From positions 56,298-120,297 of the forward strand of contig WTPW01000587.1 of assembly GCA_009809945.1 (NCBI GenBank): 64,000 bases of DNA, given 5' to 3'. Both the position numbers and the translations under genes were made by a program. The notes beneath the pieces were generated by a model. It ran no database searches, was not told the origin of the DNA, and was given only the letters and a program-made list of their open reading frames with translations. Source of the stretch: Gigaspora margarita (Eukaryota > Glomeromycota > Glomeromycetes > Diversisporales > Gigasporaceae). Shown piece by piece: positions 22,737 to 33,619 of the stretch (the stretch's first letter is position 1; each line of letters starts with the position of its first letter).

Positions 22737-25585
22737 ATGGCCTCTATCACTCCAATAACGAAGGATCAATTCACCTCTATATCTAATTTATGTGTTCCTC
22801 TAAATATTATTTCTCTTGTTTCTTCTGTTACCTCATGCATGACATTTGGCTTCATACGAATATACTATCCTAAACTCGCAGATCGAGTTTCATTTCGTTT
22901 AAGTTTTGTCATCTTATTCTGTAATATAGGTTATTCTAGTCATCTTTTAATTACTCTTGCTTGGAATCTTACTCCCGGTTTTTGGTGCAAATATATGGTA
23001 AGATATCAATTATCTTTCTTTTTCAATATTCAATAACTTTTTTTTTTTGATATTCAGTGGCTTTTTTTATTAACTTTCCTCGGACCTTTTTATATATAAA
23101 TAAGGCTTGGTCATTGGTATTTTTTCCTCTTTCTTCAGCATTTTTTATCGTTTGTATAGCTTTGGTATGTATTATAATTATATTTTACCTTGTTCTTATA
23201 TATACATATATTTCATTTGTCCTTTTTTCTTCTATTTTAGAATCTTCATATAATTTTCGTAAACGAATATCGAAGTCTTTATAGTTTTGAACAATACTAT
23301 TTTATAATTGCATTTTCTTTTGCCCTTTTACTCTCTCTCCTTCCTATTACCGATAATATGTATGATTTTGATGATTCTCTAAAGTACGTATATATTATTA
23401 TAAGCGCATATACAATCATTACAGAAAAGCATTCTCCTATTTAAATTATCAAAGTTGAAAATAAAATCGTGGTTTTAATTATCATTAAACGTTTTATAAA
23501 TTAATAATATAGTCAATTATCGATATAACGAACATGTATATAACGGATAAGGTATAACAAGTTTTAAATTACTATAAATCCGTTATATATATATATAATA
23601 TATATATAGGTAAAAAAACCGGACTTTTAAAATTTTTTTATTAAACAGACACAAAATTCCGTTATATCAATAAGTATAAGATATTGGTCATGCAACGATT
23701 AATATCATGAAATTTGTTTTGTTGGAGCAAATGATTGGCTGACACGTGCCGCTACGCGGCACGTTTCGACCAATCATTTGTTCCGACAGAACAAATTTTG
23801 TAATATTTATCATCGCATGATCCATATCGATGTTATCGTGCAATTATGATCATGAATTAAAAGTTGTGATTGGCTAACTGAATTTTAATTTGGGTTGTTG
23901 TGATTACGTAATAACATAGACATGATCATATGAGTTTGCACGATAACTGACTGTAATCATGATTTTATTTTAATGCGGGTAATTTAAGGTGGATGAATAC
24001 TTTTCTATAAAGAGAATATATGTATATTATTTATATTAATTTCACATTGATTTCATATTGATTTCATATTGATTTCATATTAATATTTTATTTCATTTAT
24101 GTCAAATTTATAAAATATTATATTTCATATATTCATAATTATTAATATTTATTTATTCCAGTAATTGTTGGTATCGTGATTCGGGCCAAAAATATAATAT
24201 AATATGGCAATGGGTTACTTTTTTCGGTTGGATTGATGCATCCATATTATATTGTACGATCGTTGTTATTATGGTCATTAGAAAACTCAAAACTGCGACA
24301 AAAATAATTGATGATTTTGATTCTTCGGCTTCTCAGTTATCTGGTTATCCTACCTTAATTAATAAGAATGTGGTTTCTTTGGTTGTCAAAAGGGTCATGT
24401 GGTATCCTATAATGCCATTGGTAACTCAATTTTTTAGCTCTTTCGTTAAAACATACGCTTATTTTAATCATGTGGTCTCTTATCCTCTACTTTTACTATG
24501 CTTCATTGGCGTCTCGCTTAAAGGTATATTACGTATATATATATATATGTATATATATATATGGGTAATCAAAAGAAATTAAACAATATTTAGTAAATTT
24601 TTTAAAACTTTAAATCAAAATAACTTAATAAAAACTTGATCAAATTTGATGTATTTTTTTTTAAATTAATTCTATAAGTTTATTAAAAAAATTTACAAAT
24701 TTGATTAAATTTTTGTTAAGTTATTTTGACTTAAAGTTTTAAAAAATTTTATTATAAAAAATTTGCTTGACTTCTATTGACTCACCCCATATATATATGC
24801 TATTTTTGTTATTTGAACATTCTTTTGATTATTTTGTTTATCTAATCCTTTGCATCATAGGATTACTGAATGCTTTAGTATTTTCTCAAGATATTGCTGT
24901 TACTCGTGCTTTCCAGGCTGTTAAATTACAATGGTGGATTAACAATGTTAATTCTTATGAGTCTCAATACCCTCATCGATCTCATAATAAGGCCTTTACA
25001 GATGAGTTCAGCAAACTAGGAAAATCAAATGATTTTATTGAATTGAATACTTTAAATAGCAATAATTTTGAAAGCGATATTACCAATGACGATGTTATCG
25101 ATGATAATATCATTATAAACGTTAATAATAATAATAATAATAATAAGTTAGTTTCACAACCTTCTTGTTTAGAATGGTTAAAATACGTACTCTTGATTAA
25201 ACTTTTTTCTCCCCCAAAAAGTTCGGACAATTTTTTTAATGTTAATAATCCTAATATCTTTTCTGCTCTGGTTAGTAAAGATAATTCAAAGCAAAATATA
25301 ACTCTTGACAATCAAAATAATGATCAAGATATTCATTTAGTTCATCCTGAACCTGTTCATATAAAAGATTCTTTTCAAAATTCCTCATTAGATTTATCAT
25401 CCAATTGTTTAGATCCATCAACATCATCTAATTTCTTGTTAAGTAGCTCTATAAATAATCAAATTAATATAAATAATGATGAACCAGCAAATATAGTATC
25501 AGAAAATTTTACAAAAATATATGGTTCAGATACCAATTCATCACAGGAAAATGAAACGCTTAATTTGCTATTAAAAAGGCTATGA
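22737..25585 (+). CDS. Seven-transmembrane GPCR-like receptor, five exons
   Basis: Exons 22737-22997, 23105-23164, 23241-23383, 24162-24523 and 24861-25585 join in frame to 516 codons plus stop. Introns start GTAAGA, GTATGT, GTACGT and GTATAT and all end in AG; exon 3/4 splits a codon after base 2, exon 4/5 after base 1. Seven hydrophobic helices lie at about residues 19-42, 51-76, 88-112, 125-145, 167-194, 232-255 and 259-284. C84 and C157 (NCWYRDSGQ) fit the usual disulphide between the first and second extracellular loops. The loop after helix 5 is basic. The 230-residue tail begins FSQDIAVTRAFQAVKLQWW and becomes Asn/Ser-rich, with an Asn run from an AAT microsatellite. Likely a plasma-membrane nutrient or signal receptor of the Git3/cAMP-receptor-like fungal type; the ligand is unknown. 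A poly(A) signal AATAAA lies at 25716. The first intron acceptor was chosen because it keeps the frame and gives helix 3 its normal length. Confidence 0.85.
23384..24161 (+). other. Long third intron of the receptor gene carrying hairpin elements
   Basis: At 778 bp it is far longer than the other introns (76-337 bp). It contains two inverted-repeat insertions: 23690-23822, with arms around ATTGGCTGACACGTGCCGC and its inverse, and 23830-23950, with arms TATCGTGCAA...GATCATG. These probably account for much of its length. Confidence 0.75.
23690..23822. mobile_element. Hairpin element in receptor intron
   Basis: Inverted repeat of about 60-bp arms: CATGCAACGATTAATATCATG at the left answers ATTTATCATCGCATGA at the right, with a tight loop at GCCGCTACGCGGC. 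The local GC content is higher than the surroundings. Confidence 0.75.
25113..25146 (+). repeat. (AAT)n coding microsatellite
   Basis: Encodes the poly-Asn run in the receptor tail; likely to vary in length between strains. Confidence 0.85.
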
Positions 25586-26633
25586 AAATTTTTATTAATG
25601 TTACTTTCTTTCAAATTGCATAAAAAATTTTTTATTAATTTTTCTTTTTTTCAAAATTGTATAAAAAAAATTTTTCAATTTCTTTTAATATCATATTATC
25701 AAANACTATTTTATAAATAAATAAATAATGATTTATGTTATGTATGTATTGTATGTTTTACACATATAACACGCTTCATTAGAATTTTCAAAGCTTTATA
25801 TGACGTTCATTTCATAGTTTATTGCGTTTAGCAAAGATGTTAACAAATACAAAATCTCGTTAGCATCAAAATCCAAAACGCCTGAATTTAAAACTTCATG
25901 CGTGTGGTCAGAAAGCTTAATCAAGCAATAGTGTAAGACCATTATTTATAATTTCACGTAAATAATAAAGATTATATTCATGAACAAATTTTTACTTTAT
26001 GAAAAAAATTCTTATTAATATAAACATTCAAAGTAAGTTATACAAGTCCATAAATATTTCACTTTGCTCATAATAATTGATGCATAAGCACAAAGAAAAT
26101 TTATTATGCTACTTAAAGTATTCAAAACAGATTATTTAATCCGCAAAGTTTAATTTTATTCATGATAATTTGTGTGCAAGCATAAGAAATATAAGGAAAA
26201 TTTATTAATAAATCATATCTACTATTTTGACTTACATTAAATGAATTTGTCATTTGATTTGATACCAATTTTTTCATAAACCATTTTTTTTTTAATACTT
26301 GCCTTGGAAAATTTTACAATCAAACGAGTATTCAAAGATATCGTTCAAGCAACTTTGCGACGGATCTTCATTCTTTGTATCATTATTATTAAGTTTTTTT
26401 TTTTTTTGAAAAATAAAAAATCGAGAAATTAAAAATAAAATAGCAAATATTTTTGTAATTTTAATGACGAATTTGATAAATAATAGAAGAATCAACAAAG
26501 GTCAGCTCCAGTATATAATAAATGAGCACTATTATGATCATCAACTAATCACAAAATTGCATATTCGAATTTTCGACAAAAATTTTATTGTACGAAGCGT
26601 AGCGAGGACACATCTGTTTGAGCACAACTCATA

Positions 26634-26872
26634 CAGGAGGGTCCCCAAAATTCCGTGTCGGAATACGTCAGAGTGCATCGGAAACATGGTCGGTTGGATC
26701 GGAATTAATCAATTTTGCCACAAGATCATAAAAATTTTTACTAATAAATCATATCCATTCATTAATTAAAAAATGCCCAGCTGATAATTATGTTATAGAA
26801 CCTGCTAACAACTAGGGCTAAACGACGACCTATATCCGACGCATCCGACCCGGAATTTTGGTGACCCTCCTG
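26634..26872. mobile_element. TA-flanked MITE, 239 bp, copy 1
   Basis: Ends CAGGAGGGTCCCCAAAATTC and its inverse (GAATTTTGG...CCCTCCTG), flanked by TA at 26632-26633 and 26873-26874. The interior includes AAAAAATGCCCAGCTGATAAT. Related copies at 30985-31201 and 31862-32100. Confidence 0.9.
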
Positions 26873-27211
26873 TAAAATTCGTGTTCATGCAACGTTAGTC
26901 GGAAAAATCCAATCATAATCGAGAATTGAAAGTTCTCGTGAAGAACTGCAGTTGGGTATCTATCGTATTTATGATCAAGTAAAAATCTTATTTATTTTTT
27001 AATTAAAATTCGAATACACTTATTTATATGATCTTATTTATTGCTTCGACTATTATCAAATCCTGATTTCCTAGTGTAAATATATTTATGGTTGAGCACT
27101 ATTAAGATCACTTGCCAAACATATAGAGGTTGACGCTTGAGAAGAACACCATTAGTTTGTAAAATATAGAACAAATTATCTATAAATCTATTAGCCATGC
27201 TAAATTTAGTA

Positions 27212-27633
27212 CAGTGCGCGACACTTAAAGACTACATTTGTCCCATTTTTAAAATTTAAAAATTTAAAGTTTTATTTATTTAAAAAGTTGATTTTTAATG
27301 TTTTTAAAATTGCTTAAATTTGATTAGCAAAATTTCCTATATTTTGTTTAGTTAAAAATTTTTTTAAAAATTTATTATATCAATTCAAAACATTTTGATA
27401 AGTTATTTGATCTAATGTGCCCCATTTGGACTTTTTTTATATGTTATCATATAAAATACTATATTTTTAAAGCTATATATTATAAAAAGTTAATATAATT
27501 TGTTAAAAACAAAACTGTTAAGTTGTAGTAAATTAATTTAACTATAAAATAGTGGATTCCTTTTTTAATATTTTTTTTAGATCAAAAGTTATTGGTCTTT
27601 AAAGTTTGTGTAGTCTTTAAGTGTTATGCACTG
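27212..27633. mobile_element. TA-flanked inverted-repeat element, 422 bp
   Basis: Ends CAGTGCGCGACACTTAAAGA and GTCTTTAAGTGTTATGCACTG, flanked by TA on both sides (27210-27211, 27634-27635). AT-rich interior without coding capacity. Terminal CAGTG and the TA target fit a pogo/mariner-type non-autonomous element. Confidence 0.85.
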
Positions 27634-27984
27634 TACAAAAGGCTTAATTTATTACAGTTACAAAGTTGAAACTTAGAAAAAATTTTATTATTAATCTTAT
27701 ATCAAATTTTTATAATAAATAAATACATATCTATTTAATCTACTTGTCATTTTAGAAGTTTATCTTTTTTGATAAAATTTATATTTATTAACTCAAAAAT
27801 GAAGTTAAAATAAAAAATTATTAAATTTTAATATAAATTTTTACTTATAATAAAATTTAAAATTTTAATATAAAATTTTAATAAACTATTTTTAATATAA
27901 AATATTTAAATAAATTTTTTTATAAATATTATAATAATTTGTAATAAAATTCAATTTTTAAACTAAAATTTTTAGAATTAATAT

Positions 27985-28665
27985 AAATGTACCCATAGGG
28001 TACATTAAAAGTTTTTGTACTCTTTATTTTGATTATACAATATTTTATACAAAAACAGTAATACCAATATTGTGTATATTAGGTTAGAGTTAGGGTGAAA
28101 ACTATGTTAGGGTTAGTGTTTAGACAGTGTACAGTAAAATCACTCAAGAAATCTTTTTATTAATGCACAAAAGGTGATTAGTATACAATTTCTTGCAAAA
28201 CAAGCAATTTTTGTCAAAATGAAGGTTTGTTTTGAATTTTTCTGATCATAATGTTACACCTGTTCTTGAATTTTATAGTGGTCTATATCAGTCACATGAT
28301 GAGGTACATGTACATTATCTTCCCCAGTATCGCCACCAAAATTTTTTCGATCACGTGATGACCAACGAAATTTTTTTATTAGGTTAGGGTTAGGGTGAGT
28401 GCTCAATTAGGGTTTGGGTTTAGGTTGTTATATAGTAAAATCGCTCAAGGCAAACTTTTTTTAGTTAAAAAAAGTGGTTTCTTATGCAAACTTTTGAGAA
28501 ATAAGCTTTTTTTGACAAAAGAGACGTTTTGAGACGTTTGTTTTGAATTTACCTGATCGTGTAACGTTACACCAAATTTGGATCTTTTATTGGCCAATAA
28601 TCACGTGATCGAGAAAATTTGGTGGCGATACTGGGATAGTTCATGTACATTAGGGTACATATAGT
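27985..28665. mobile_element. Two tandem related inverted-repeat elements with TTAGGG-like cores
   Basis: The second unit has clear arms, CCCCAGTATCGCCACCAAAA (28323 on) and TTTGGTGGCGATACTGGG (about 28617-28635), each next to TCACGTGA and CATGTACAT. Both units contain the same interior order: TTAGG(T)TTAGRGTTAGGGTGA, AGTAAAATC(A/G)CTCAAG, TTGTCAAAA or TTGACAAAA, GTTACACC. The first unit (about 27985-28305) is an older, more diverged copy. Confidence 0.65.
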
Positions 28666-28944
28666 GCAGGAAACCTTAACTCACCAATATAATAGATAAC
28701 CTTAAAATCTATTAACTTTTTAAAAAATTAAAATTTAAAAAACTGACTGGTAACTTAGTTTTTTTAAAACAAGTTCTATAAAATTACCAGTTAGATTTTT
28801 AAAAAAATGTCCTCTATAAGAAGTTAATAGCTTTTAAGTTAGATTATTTTATATTAAAAATAAAAATTGAAATGTATAAGGTAAGGTACCTAATTTTAGA
28901 GATCACTCTAATTCCATGGATTATAATATTTTGTAATATCTTTT

Positions 28945-29355
28945 GATTCTATGCTCCAATTTGAATAATTTTGGTATCTTTCAAATTGTCTCACTAAGAT
29001 AATTATAACAGTACCAAAATTAGCCAAATTAGATCACAATATCCTGAGATATAAAATAAATTTATTATTTTTGAGATCAAATATATTTTCATAGAATTGT
29101 GTATCTATAATCCTGTGATCCAATTTGGATAATTTTGGTATTATTTTGAATTGTCTCACTGAGACGAATCTAATGGTATTAAAATCATCCAAATTGGATT
29201 ACATAATTCAGATATAAGGTGTTTTCTGTGATTTTGTGATTATGTATCATGTGACTCTGTAATCCATTTTGAATAATTTTGGTATCATTCAAATTGTCTC
29301 AGTAAGATGATTTGAATGGTACCAAAATCATCCAAATCAATGACAAAGTCCTAAG
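28945..29355. repeat. Three tandem GTCTC palindromic units
   Basis: Units at about 28945-29055, 29112-29212 and 29250-29355. Each is an imperfect palindrome: CCAATTTG...AATAATTTTGGTA, then AATTGTCTCA, the mirrored TGAGACGAAT, and TACCAAAAT...CCAAATT. Further units lie at 17755-18050 and 53380-53495; half units are in the fold-back at 35991-36520. Confidence 0.75.
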
Positions 29356-29699
29356 ATATATGGTTCATGGAAATAAAATTAATTTTTTATATATTCCTTA
29401 CAATTAAGCAGTCAAGTCTATTAATAAATCTTGTCCAATCTCTATAAAAATTTATATTATATGTAATTTAGCATAATGAACATATTACTTAGTAAATTTT
29501 GTTCAATTTATTTAACAAAAATTATGTCTATTAAATATCCATGGAATTAGGACTATAACTTTTAAATTCTCATAAATTAGACAGGTTGTAACTTTTATTA
29601 TTAAAAAAATTTTTAGTATATAAAATATAAAAACATTTTTACAGTTAAATAATAAATTAATTTTATATTTTATATATTAAATTTTACAAATAACTAGCT

Positions 29700-29825
29700 A
29701 GAGTTGCAAGTGAAACTGGTGAATGCTGATGAAATTATTGGAGAAGCTGGTGAAACTAATTATAATAGCCAATGAGGTTGATACTATGGTGAAATTTGGA
29801 ATTAGTTTCACTGGCAACTATAGCA
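29700..29825. mobile_element. Short hairpin element (MITE-like), copy 2
   Basis: Ends AGAGTTGCAAGTGAAACT and AGTTTCACTGGCAACTAT; shares the core AATTATAATAGCCAATGAG with the copy at 15245. Confidence 0.65.
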
Positions 29826-30852
29826 TAACTACCGAACTCATTGAATTGCTTACTTCTTCTTGTAAAAAACAAAAGTTTTAGAACAGCGAACAGTATGCAG
29901 TAATAGATAATCTGATAAATAAAGAGCAACAAAAATTATTAATAATATTATTTAAGAGAATGAAACAAAACTAGAAGCAAATGTTGACTCACTTTTTCAT
30001 TTTTTTCTCGATCTTTATGGCATAACATTTTCTTAAAACGCTTTTAATTTCTTTTTTATTAAACATATTATTAAATAAAGTAAATAACGAAGGGAATAAA
30101 TTAACGCAAGAGTACGAGTTGAGACTTGTAATAAAAGTCTAAATAGCAAAAAAAAAAAGAAAGTAACAGTCTTTTTGTAAACTTGACGACGGAAATAAAA
30201 CTCCGTATATTTCCTTGAATAAAGTGTAGAAAACAATAATTGGCAACAAGAAAACAAAGAATTGAAAATTGCAATTAAAGCTTCTTATTATGTATTACTA
30301 CATGTATGATGAACGTGTAAGTTTTATTGAATTTGCCTAATTAATTGAAGAGCTGCAAACAGATAAAACATATTCGTTTTGTGATCAACGAACTATTCTC
30401 TAAAACAGATATATACTAATTTTTAATTTTGATAAATACGTTCTAATAACTTACTTAATCAGTATAAGATGCTCTCTATTTTGTAATTTCACTTGTAAAT
30501 TCTATTGGTTTGCTGTATCATGCAGCTAAATTGTAGTTTATATAACTGTTTTAAGTCAGCTTTGTTCTAATTCCATAAGTAGCAATCACAATAGTTTTAT
30601 AATAGTTCATCGCTAAACCTGTTTAACTGCACACAATTAAATGCAATCAAAATAAACTTTGTTTTTGATGATCTATACTTAATTTGCTTAATTCATAAGA
30701 GTTTAATTTCAGCTAGTAAATATTGCGAAACGAAGCTTAATTGATAATCAACTTATTGCATAATCTTTGTAAAAAAAAAAAAAAAGATCTCTAATTTAGA
30801 TTAATTATTGTTNCCTATCTATATAGAACTGTTCCTTATTATTTGTCGGGGA

Positions 30853-31486
30853 CAGGGACGATGATATGTTGTGATTCACAAAATATCACAAAAATCACAA
30901 AATTATGTGAAAATCACAAAATATGTGTAGTTCCGCCACAAAATTTCACAAAATTCGATAAATTGGCATGCATGCACATAATTACGGAAGATCCCCAAAA
31001 TTCCTGGTTGGAATGCAACGGAATCCAGGTCGGTAGGGTCTAGAATTATCAATTTTGCACTGGATCACTAAAAATTTTACTAATAAAATCGTAGCCGTTC
31101 ATTAAGTGACAAGTGCCCAGCTGATAATTTTGCTATAAAATCTACTAAATAGAGGGCTAAATGCCGACCTAAATCCGACCAAGAATTTTGGGGATTGCCC
31201 TTAGCAAAATTTATCTTAAGAATTGCACAAACAATTATCTGAGATTGAATTATTATAGAATAGAACTTTGGGGGTTTTTATATTTATATAACAATAGTTT
31301 TATTTTCATACTTTTATATAGAACTTTTTACGGTACAAATAAAAAATATTTTATCCGTCGTCGCAAAATTTTATAAAATTAAAATAATCTCAAAATCGTT
31401 CCAAATTGATCACAAAAAATCACAAAATTTACCTTATCCCACCACAAAATTTACGTTATCCCGCCACAAAAAAATCATCGTCCCTG
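30853..31486. mobile_element. hAT-like non-autonomous element, 634 bp
   Basis: Terminal repeats CAGGGACGATGAT and ATCATCGTCCCTG match the hAT 5'-YARNG style. Flanks are GTCGGGGA (left) and GACGGGGA (right), an 8-bp target duplication with one mismatch. The subterminal parts are rich in CACAAAAATCACAAAATT repeats on both sides. A TA-flanked MITE (30985-31201) is nested inside. Confidence 0.8.
30985..31201. mobile_element. TA-flanked MITE, copy 2, nested in hAT-like element
   Basis: Same family as 26634-26872: GATCCCCAAAATTCC at the left, GGAATTTTGGGG-like end at the right, interior AGTGCCCAGCTGATAAT. TA at 30983-30984 and 31202-31203. More diverged and slightly shorter (217 bp). Confidence 0.8.
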
Positions 31487-31582
31487 GACGGGGATGATGC
31501 TGAAATCCACGTGATCTTCGTATCCTAAAATTTCTGAAAATCGTGTAAACAATCGATCTACACCGGTCGGTATGCCTATATG

Positions 31583-31798
31583 CTGCATAAATCGCATTCT
31601 TAATATCTATATATAAATACCTTCTAACTGTATCAAAAAGGCGACCCTGACCCTAAACTAACCACGAGGCAAAAAGCGTCTATAAAACCACTAACAAAAA
31701 AAAAATTGCCTCGTGTTTAGGGTTAGGGTTAGGGTCGCCGTTTTGATACAGTTAGAAGGTCTTTTATATATAGATATCAAGAATGCAATTTATGCAAT
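31583..31798. mobile_element. Fold-back element with TTAGGG-like sequence in both arms
   Basis: Arms of about 93 bp: TGCATAAATCGCATTCTTA ... TTCTAACTGTATCAAAAAGG ... CCCTGACCCTAAAC ... TGCCTCGTG mirror. The right arm contains three TTAGGG units in register (31716-31735). It lies within the composite element at 30845-32923. Confidence 0.8.
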
Positions 31799-31861
31799 AT
31801 ATAGATATATTGAATTAACCCCACTCTAACCGACCCCATTCGATTATTTTGATAACTCATA

Positions 31862-32100
31862 CAGGGGAGTCCCCAAAATTACGGGTCGGGATACTTCGGA
31901 GTGCATCGGAATCATGGTCGCCTGGATCGGAATTGATCGATTTTGCCCCAAGATCATAAAAAATTTTACTAATAAACCATATCCATTCATTAAGTAAAAA
32001 ATGCCCAGCTGATAATTTTGCTACATAACCTGCTAACAAGTAGGACTAAACATCGACCTAGATCCGACGCATCCGACCCGGGAATTTGGGGACAGCCCTG
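31862..32100. mobile_element. TA-flanked MITE, 239 bp, copy 3
   Basis: Same length as copy 1 and highly similar. Ends CAGGGGAGTCCCCAAAATTA and GGAATTTGGGGACAGCCCTG; TA at 31860-31861 and 32101-32102. Confidence 0.9.
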
Positions 32101-32670
32101 TAAAAATCTCATAGGAATAAATTCGTCTGATTGGCTAATGTAAATCAATTATCCGGGTTACTTATTTATACGTTTTAAAGTACTTTTTAAGCACGTGACG
32201 TTTCACTAATAAAATTCACCGCAAACATCATTGATAGCTTTGGAAAAACGTTTTCGTTTACTATGCAAAATAATCCCAAAAACATCCCAAAACTGAAAAA
32301 CTTTACTTAGAAGACAAAACATGCCACCGTTTATTGGTCCATTTCAAGTTATACCGAGAATAAAGGTAACTGGAACGTTTTGTTCAAGACTGCTTTATTA
32401 CTTCGGATTTAAATAAACTTTTAGTTACTCATACTGAATTTATATTAGAATAAGTTTATTATAGACGAAAAACCGGGTTTAATAAGGTTAAATACGTGAA
32501 TGTGTTAGGTGTTTGGGCCCGTCAACCGTAATAAGTTTAGGCTTATAGATAGCTTATAGATTGTAGTTTGGGTATTAATAAGATTGATTATTGATAATAA
32601 ATACTACCTTTATCTCGTTTTACGTGTATCTATCTGTGTTCTNTAATTTGTGACAAATTAATTNTTTTTT

Positions 32671-32742
32671 NNNNNNNNNNNNNNNNNNNNNNNNNNNNNN
32701 NNNNNNNNNNNNNNNNNNNNNNNNNNNNNNNNNNNNNNNNNN
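32671..32742. other. Assembly gap (run of N)
   Basis: 72 unknown bases inside the composite repeat, flanked by T-rich sequence. Confidence 1.
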
Positions 32743-33236
32743 ANTTTTTTATTAAAGATTATGTAATTTGATTGGTTGATTATCACGGGTGATCAGGTAG
32801 ATCCATAAAAATTAACCAATCAAACGAACTTCTTCCTATGAGTAAAAATCTGTTTTATTACGTAGTGTCGATCGATTGTTTACACGGTTTTCGGAAATTT
32901 TATGAAATCCGATGATCCCCGACATTATTTGTTGATCTGCTCCTTATGATAAGAAAGAATGAGACTATACACGAACAGGATATTAATCAATAATCAAGCC
33001 TTGATGTTTACACGGCACACAATATGCATAACCACTTTGGGGATTAATTCAATAAATAAAACCTAGACTTTATTAAGTAAAAAAACCACTCAAAATAATT
33101 TGTAAAATTGTTCAAAAAGAATACTAATACAGTAAAGGACAACAAACCATTTTTGTATATTAGGGCAGGGTAGTTTTGATGATTAACTTAAATATTTTTC
33201 TACATTTTATTACATCTTTTTAAGAACATCGCAAGA

Positions 33237-33616
33237 ATGAAAACTACTTTATTGCATTTCTTCGTTTTGTGGTTAATTTTAGTTAACCTAACGCAAACAT
33301 CTGGCAAGTTATTATTAATTCACATCAGCTAGCTACCACTATGCAAGAACGAACAATCTAATCATATTTTTGTTTATTGAATCTTATAGTTGCTTTGCCT
33401 AAAAAATCTCAAAACAAGCAATTACCAATTTGGAATAATGACGTTGCCGCCGGTATTCAAAGTATTCAAGCAGGAGATTGCCGTTGTTCCCCACAAATTA
33501 ATCCTCCTGCTAATGTTGTATGTAAAGATGGTTCTGGATATGGATGCCCCGCGCAGTTGCCAAATTGTCAAGACCAAGGAACACCACCAAATACTTATCC
33601 TGTTTGCTCAGTTTAA
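33237..33616 (+). CDS. Small secreted cysteine-rich protein, GC-AG intron
   Basis: Exon 1 33237-33303 begins MKTTLLHFFVLWLILVNLTQ, a strong signal peptide likely cleaved near residue 24. Exon 2 is 33390-33616. A GT donor at 33308 would run into an immediate stop; the GC donor G|GCAAGT at 33304 joins in frame to the AG at 33388-33389, giving 97 residues. The mature part has six Cys (53, 55, 67, 75, 82, 95) in the order CxC, C, C, C, C, with no further membrane segment. CTAAT within the intron (33358-33362) can serve as branch site. AATAAA follows at 33694-33699. No known family recognised; a candidate symbiosis effector or cell-wall protein by size and secretion only. Confidence 0.75.
33304..33389 (+). 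other. GC-AG intron of the secreted-protein gene
   Basis: 86-nt intron with donor GCAAGT, the near-perfect U1 match typical of the rare GC-AG class, and acceptor TTATAG. It is needed to join the signal peptide to the cysteine-rich exon in frame. Confidence 0.7.
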
Positions 33617-33619
33617 GCT

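Larger units (their letters stand above)
30845..32923. mobile_element. Composite inverted-repeat element, about 2.1 kb, hosting nested elements
   Basis: The right terminus reads inward as GTCGGGGATCATCGGATTTC. The left terminus starts GTCGGGGA at 30845, is interrupted by the hAT-like element at 30853-31486, and resumes as GGGGATGATGCTGAAATCC; both arms share AAAATTTC(T/C)GAAAA and CGTGTAAACAATCGATC. ATTATTT flanks both ends (30838-30844, 32924-32930). Inside are a fold-back (31583-31798), a TA-flanked MITE (31862-32100) and a gap of unknown bases (32671-32742). No transposase frame is visible. Confidence 0.75.

Noticed and set aside
26464..26769. 101-codon plus-strand frame
   Set aside because: It runs into a TA-flanked MITE (26634-26872) and has no ATG at its start or recognisable domain.
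28079..28427. True telomere or chromosome end
   Set aside because: The TTAGGG-like tracts are short, degenerate and internal, in inverted-repeat elements, with unique sequence on both sides.
31857..32039. 60-codon minus-strand frame
   Set aside because: Falls entirely within a MITE copy.
33377..33616. Single-exon reading of the secreted protein from an internal codon
   Set aside because: It starts at a non-ATG codon and lacks the signal peptide that the upstream exon provides.
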